From Phycisphaerales bacterium (GTDB lineage Bacteria > Planctomycetota > Phycisphaerae > SM23-33), in the NCBI GenBank assembly GCA_003171235.1, contig PMYM01000033.1:2974-19536 (forward strand): a DNA stretch of 16,563 nucleotides, given 5' to 3'. The position numbers and the translations under genes were made by a program. Positions 16,340 to 16,563 of this stretch are shown piece after piece (within the stretch, counting starts at the first letter, position 1; each line of letters begins with the position of its first letter). The notes beneath the pieces were generated by a model. That model saw only the letters and a program-made list of their open reading frames with translations, was not told the origin of the DNA and did no database searches.

Positions 16340-16357
16340 CCCGCAGCCATTTGCGGG
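16340..16357 (+). terminator. hairpin 1 downstream of the giant gene
   Basis: CCCGCA (16340-16345) and TGCGGG (16352-16357) form a 6-bp GC-rich stem with a 6-base loop, 37 bases after the stop. There is no T-run, so it may work as a Rho-independent-like pause or 3' stabiliser. Confidence 0.35.
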
Positions 16358-16374
16358 CTGACCGCTCCGGGCGC

Positions 16375-16407
16375 CATGCCCTTACGCGTTTTGTGCCCAA
16401 GGGCATG
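16375..16407. repeat. hairpin 2: 9-bp inverted repeat
   Basis: CATGCCCTT (16375-16383) and AAGGGCATG (16399-16407) are exact inverted arms separated by 15 bases. It may be part of a transcription end structure or a palindromic repeat element. Confidence 0.5.
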
Positions 16408-16418
16408 TTCGAGGGGTC

Positions 16419-16459
16419 GGCACGCAGATTCCTCGAAACACCCGAGGAATCAGTGTGCC
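16419..16459. repeat. hairpin 3: long stem-loop
   Basis: GGCACGCAGATTCCTCG (16419-16435) pairs with CGAGGAATCAGTGTGCC (16443-16459) around the loop AAACACC. The inner nine pairs are perfect. The outer eight contain one A-A mismatch and one G-U pair in RNA. This is the strongest non-tRNA structure noticed in the window. No T-run follows on either side. Confidence 0.6.
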
Positions 16460-16563
16460 CTACCGGACTGCATGCGAAAGATATTGGTGATCCTCGACAC
16501 CCTTGTACGGAACAACACCTTACGGCTACCTACAGTGGCGAAAAACGCTTGAAATCAAACACA

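Larger units (their letters stand above)
16304..16563. other. non-coding tail after the giant gene
   Basis: No gene is supported in these 260 bases. The first 160 hold three hairpins in a row; the last 100 are lower in GC, with no recognisable feature before the window ends. Confidence 0.5.

Noticed and set aside
1..16563. CRISPR array or insertion sequence
   Set aside because: No regularly spaced direct repeats and no transposase-like protein were seen on either strand.

Overview
The window is a chromosomal fragment of a GC-rich bacterium. The best guess is a Planctomycetota member, perhaps Phycisphaerae-like. This rests on an ECF sigma factor coupled to a giant protein carrying FecR-like, VIT, VWA and TPR regions, on very strong G/C preference at third codon positions in the core genes, and on large multidomain architecture. 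No rRNA or phylogenetic marker was compared, so the lineage is an inference.

Layout: (1) 1-1626, the 3' part of mutS, cut by the left edge. (2) 1649-1806, a short gap with a hairpin, a good sigma70-type promoter and a tRNA-Asn(GUU) gene. (3) About 1807-5615, a compositionally different, lower-GC accessory block beginning directly at the tRNA 3' end. It holds a coding-like remnant, an HNH endonuclease (+), a convergent two-gene unit on the minus strand (an HNH-like zinc protein followed, with a TGATG overlap, by a PD-(D/E)XK-type nuclease candidate), a small conserved hypothetical protein (+) and an unrecognised 309-residue protein (-). (4) 5616-6236, a gene-poor stretch with a palindrome and a T-run. 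(5) 6237-16303, an operon of an ECF sigma factor and a 3151-residue membrane-anchored protein, overlapping by ATGA. (6) 16304-16563, a non-coding tail with three consecutive hairpins.

Two things stand out. First, the sigma factor and the giant gene form a plausible signalling unit. The giant protein has a short N-terminal cytoplasmic segment and one membrane helix, as anti-sigma factors do, followed by a huge extracytoplasmic FecR-like/VIT/VWA/TPR part that could sense or scaffold. Second, three nuclease-like genes sit in a block abutting a tRNA gene, a typical location for islands carrying defence or mobile functions. No integrase, methyltransferase or toxin partner is visible, so function there remains open.
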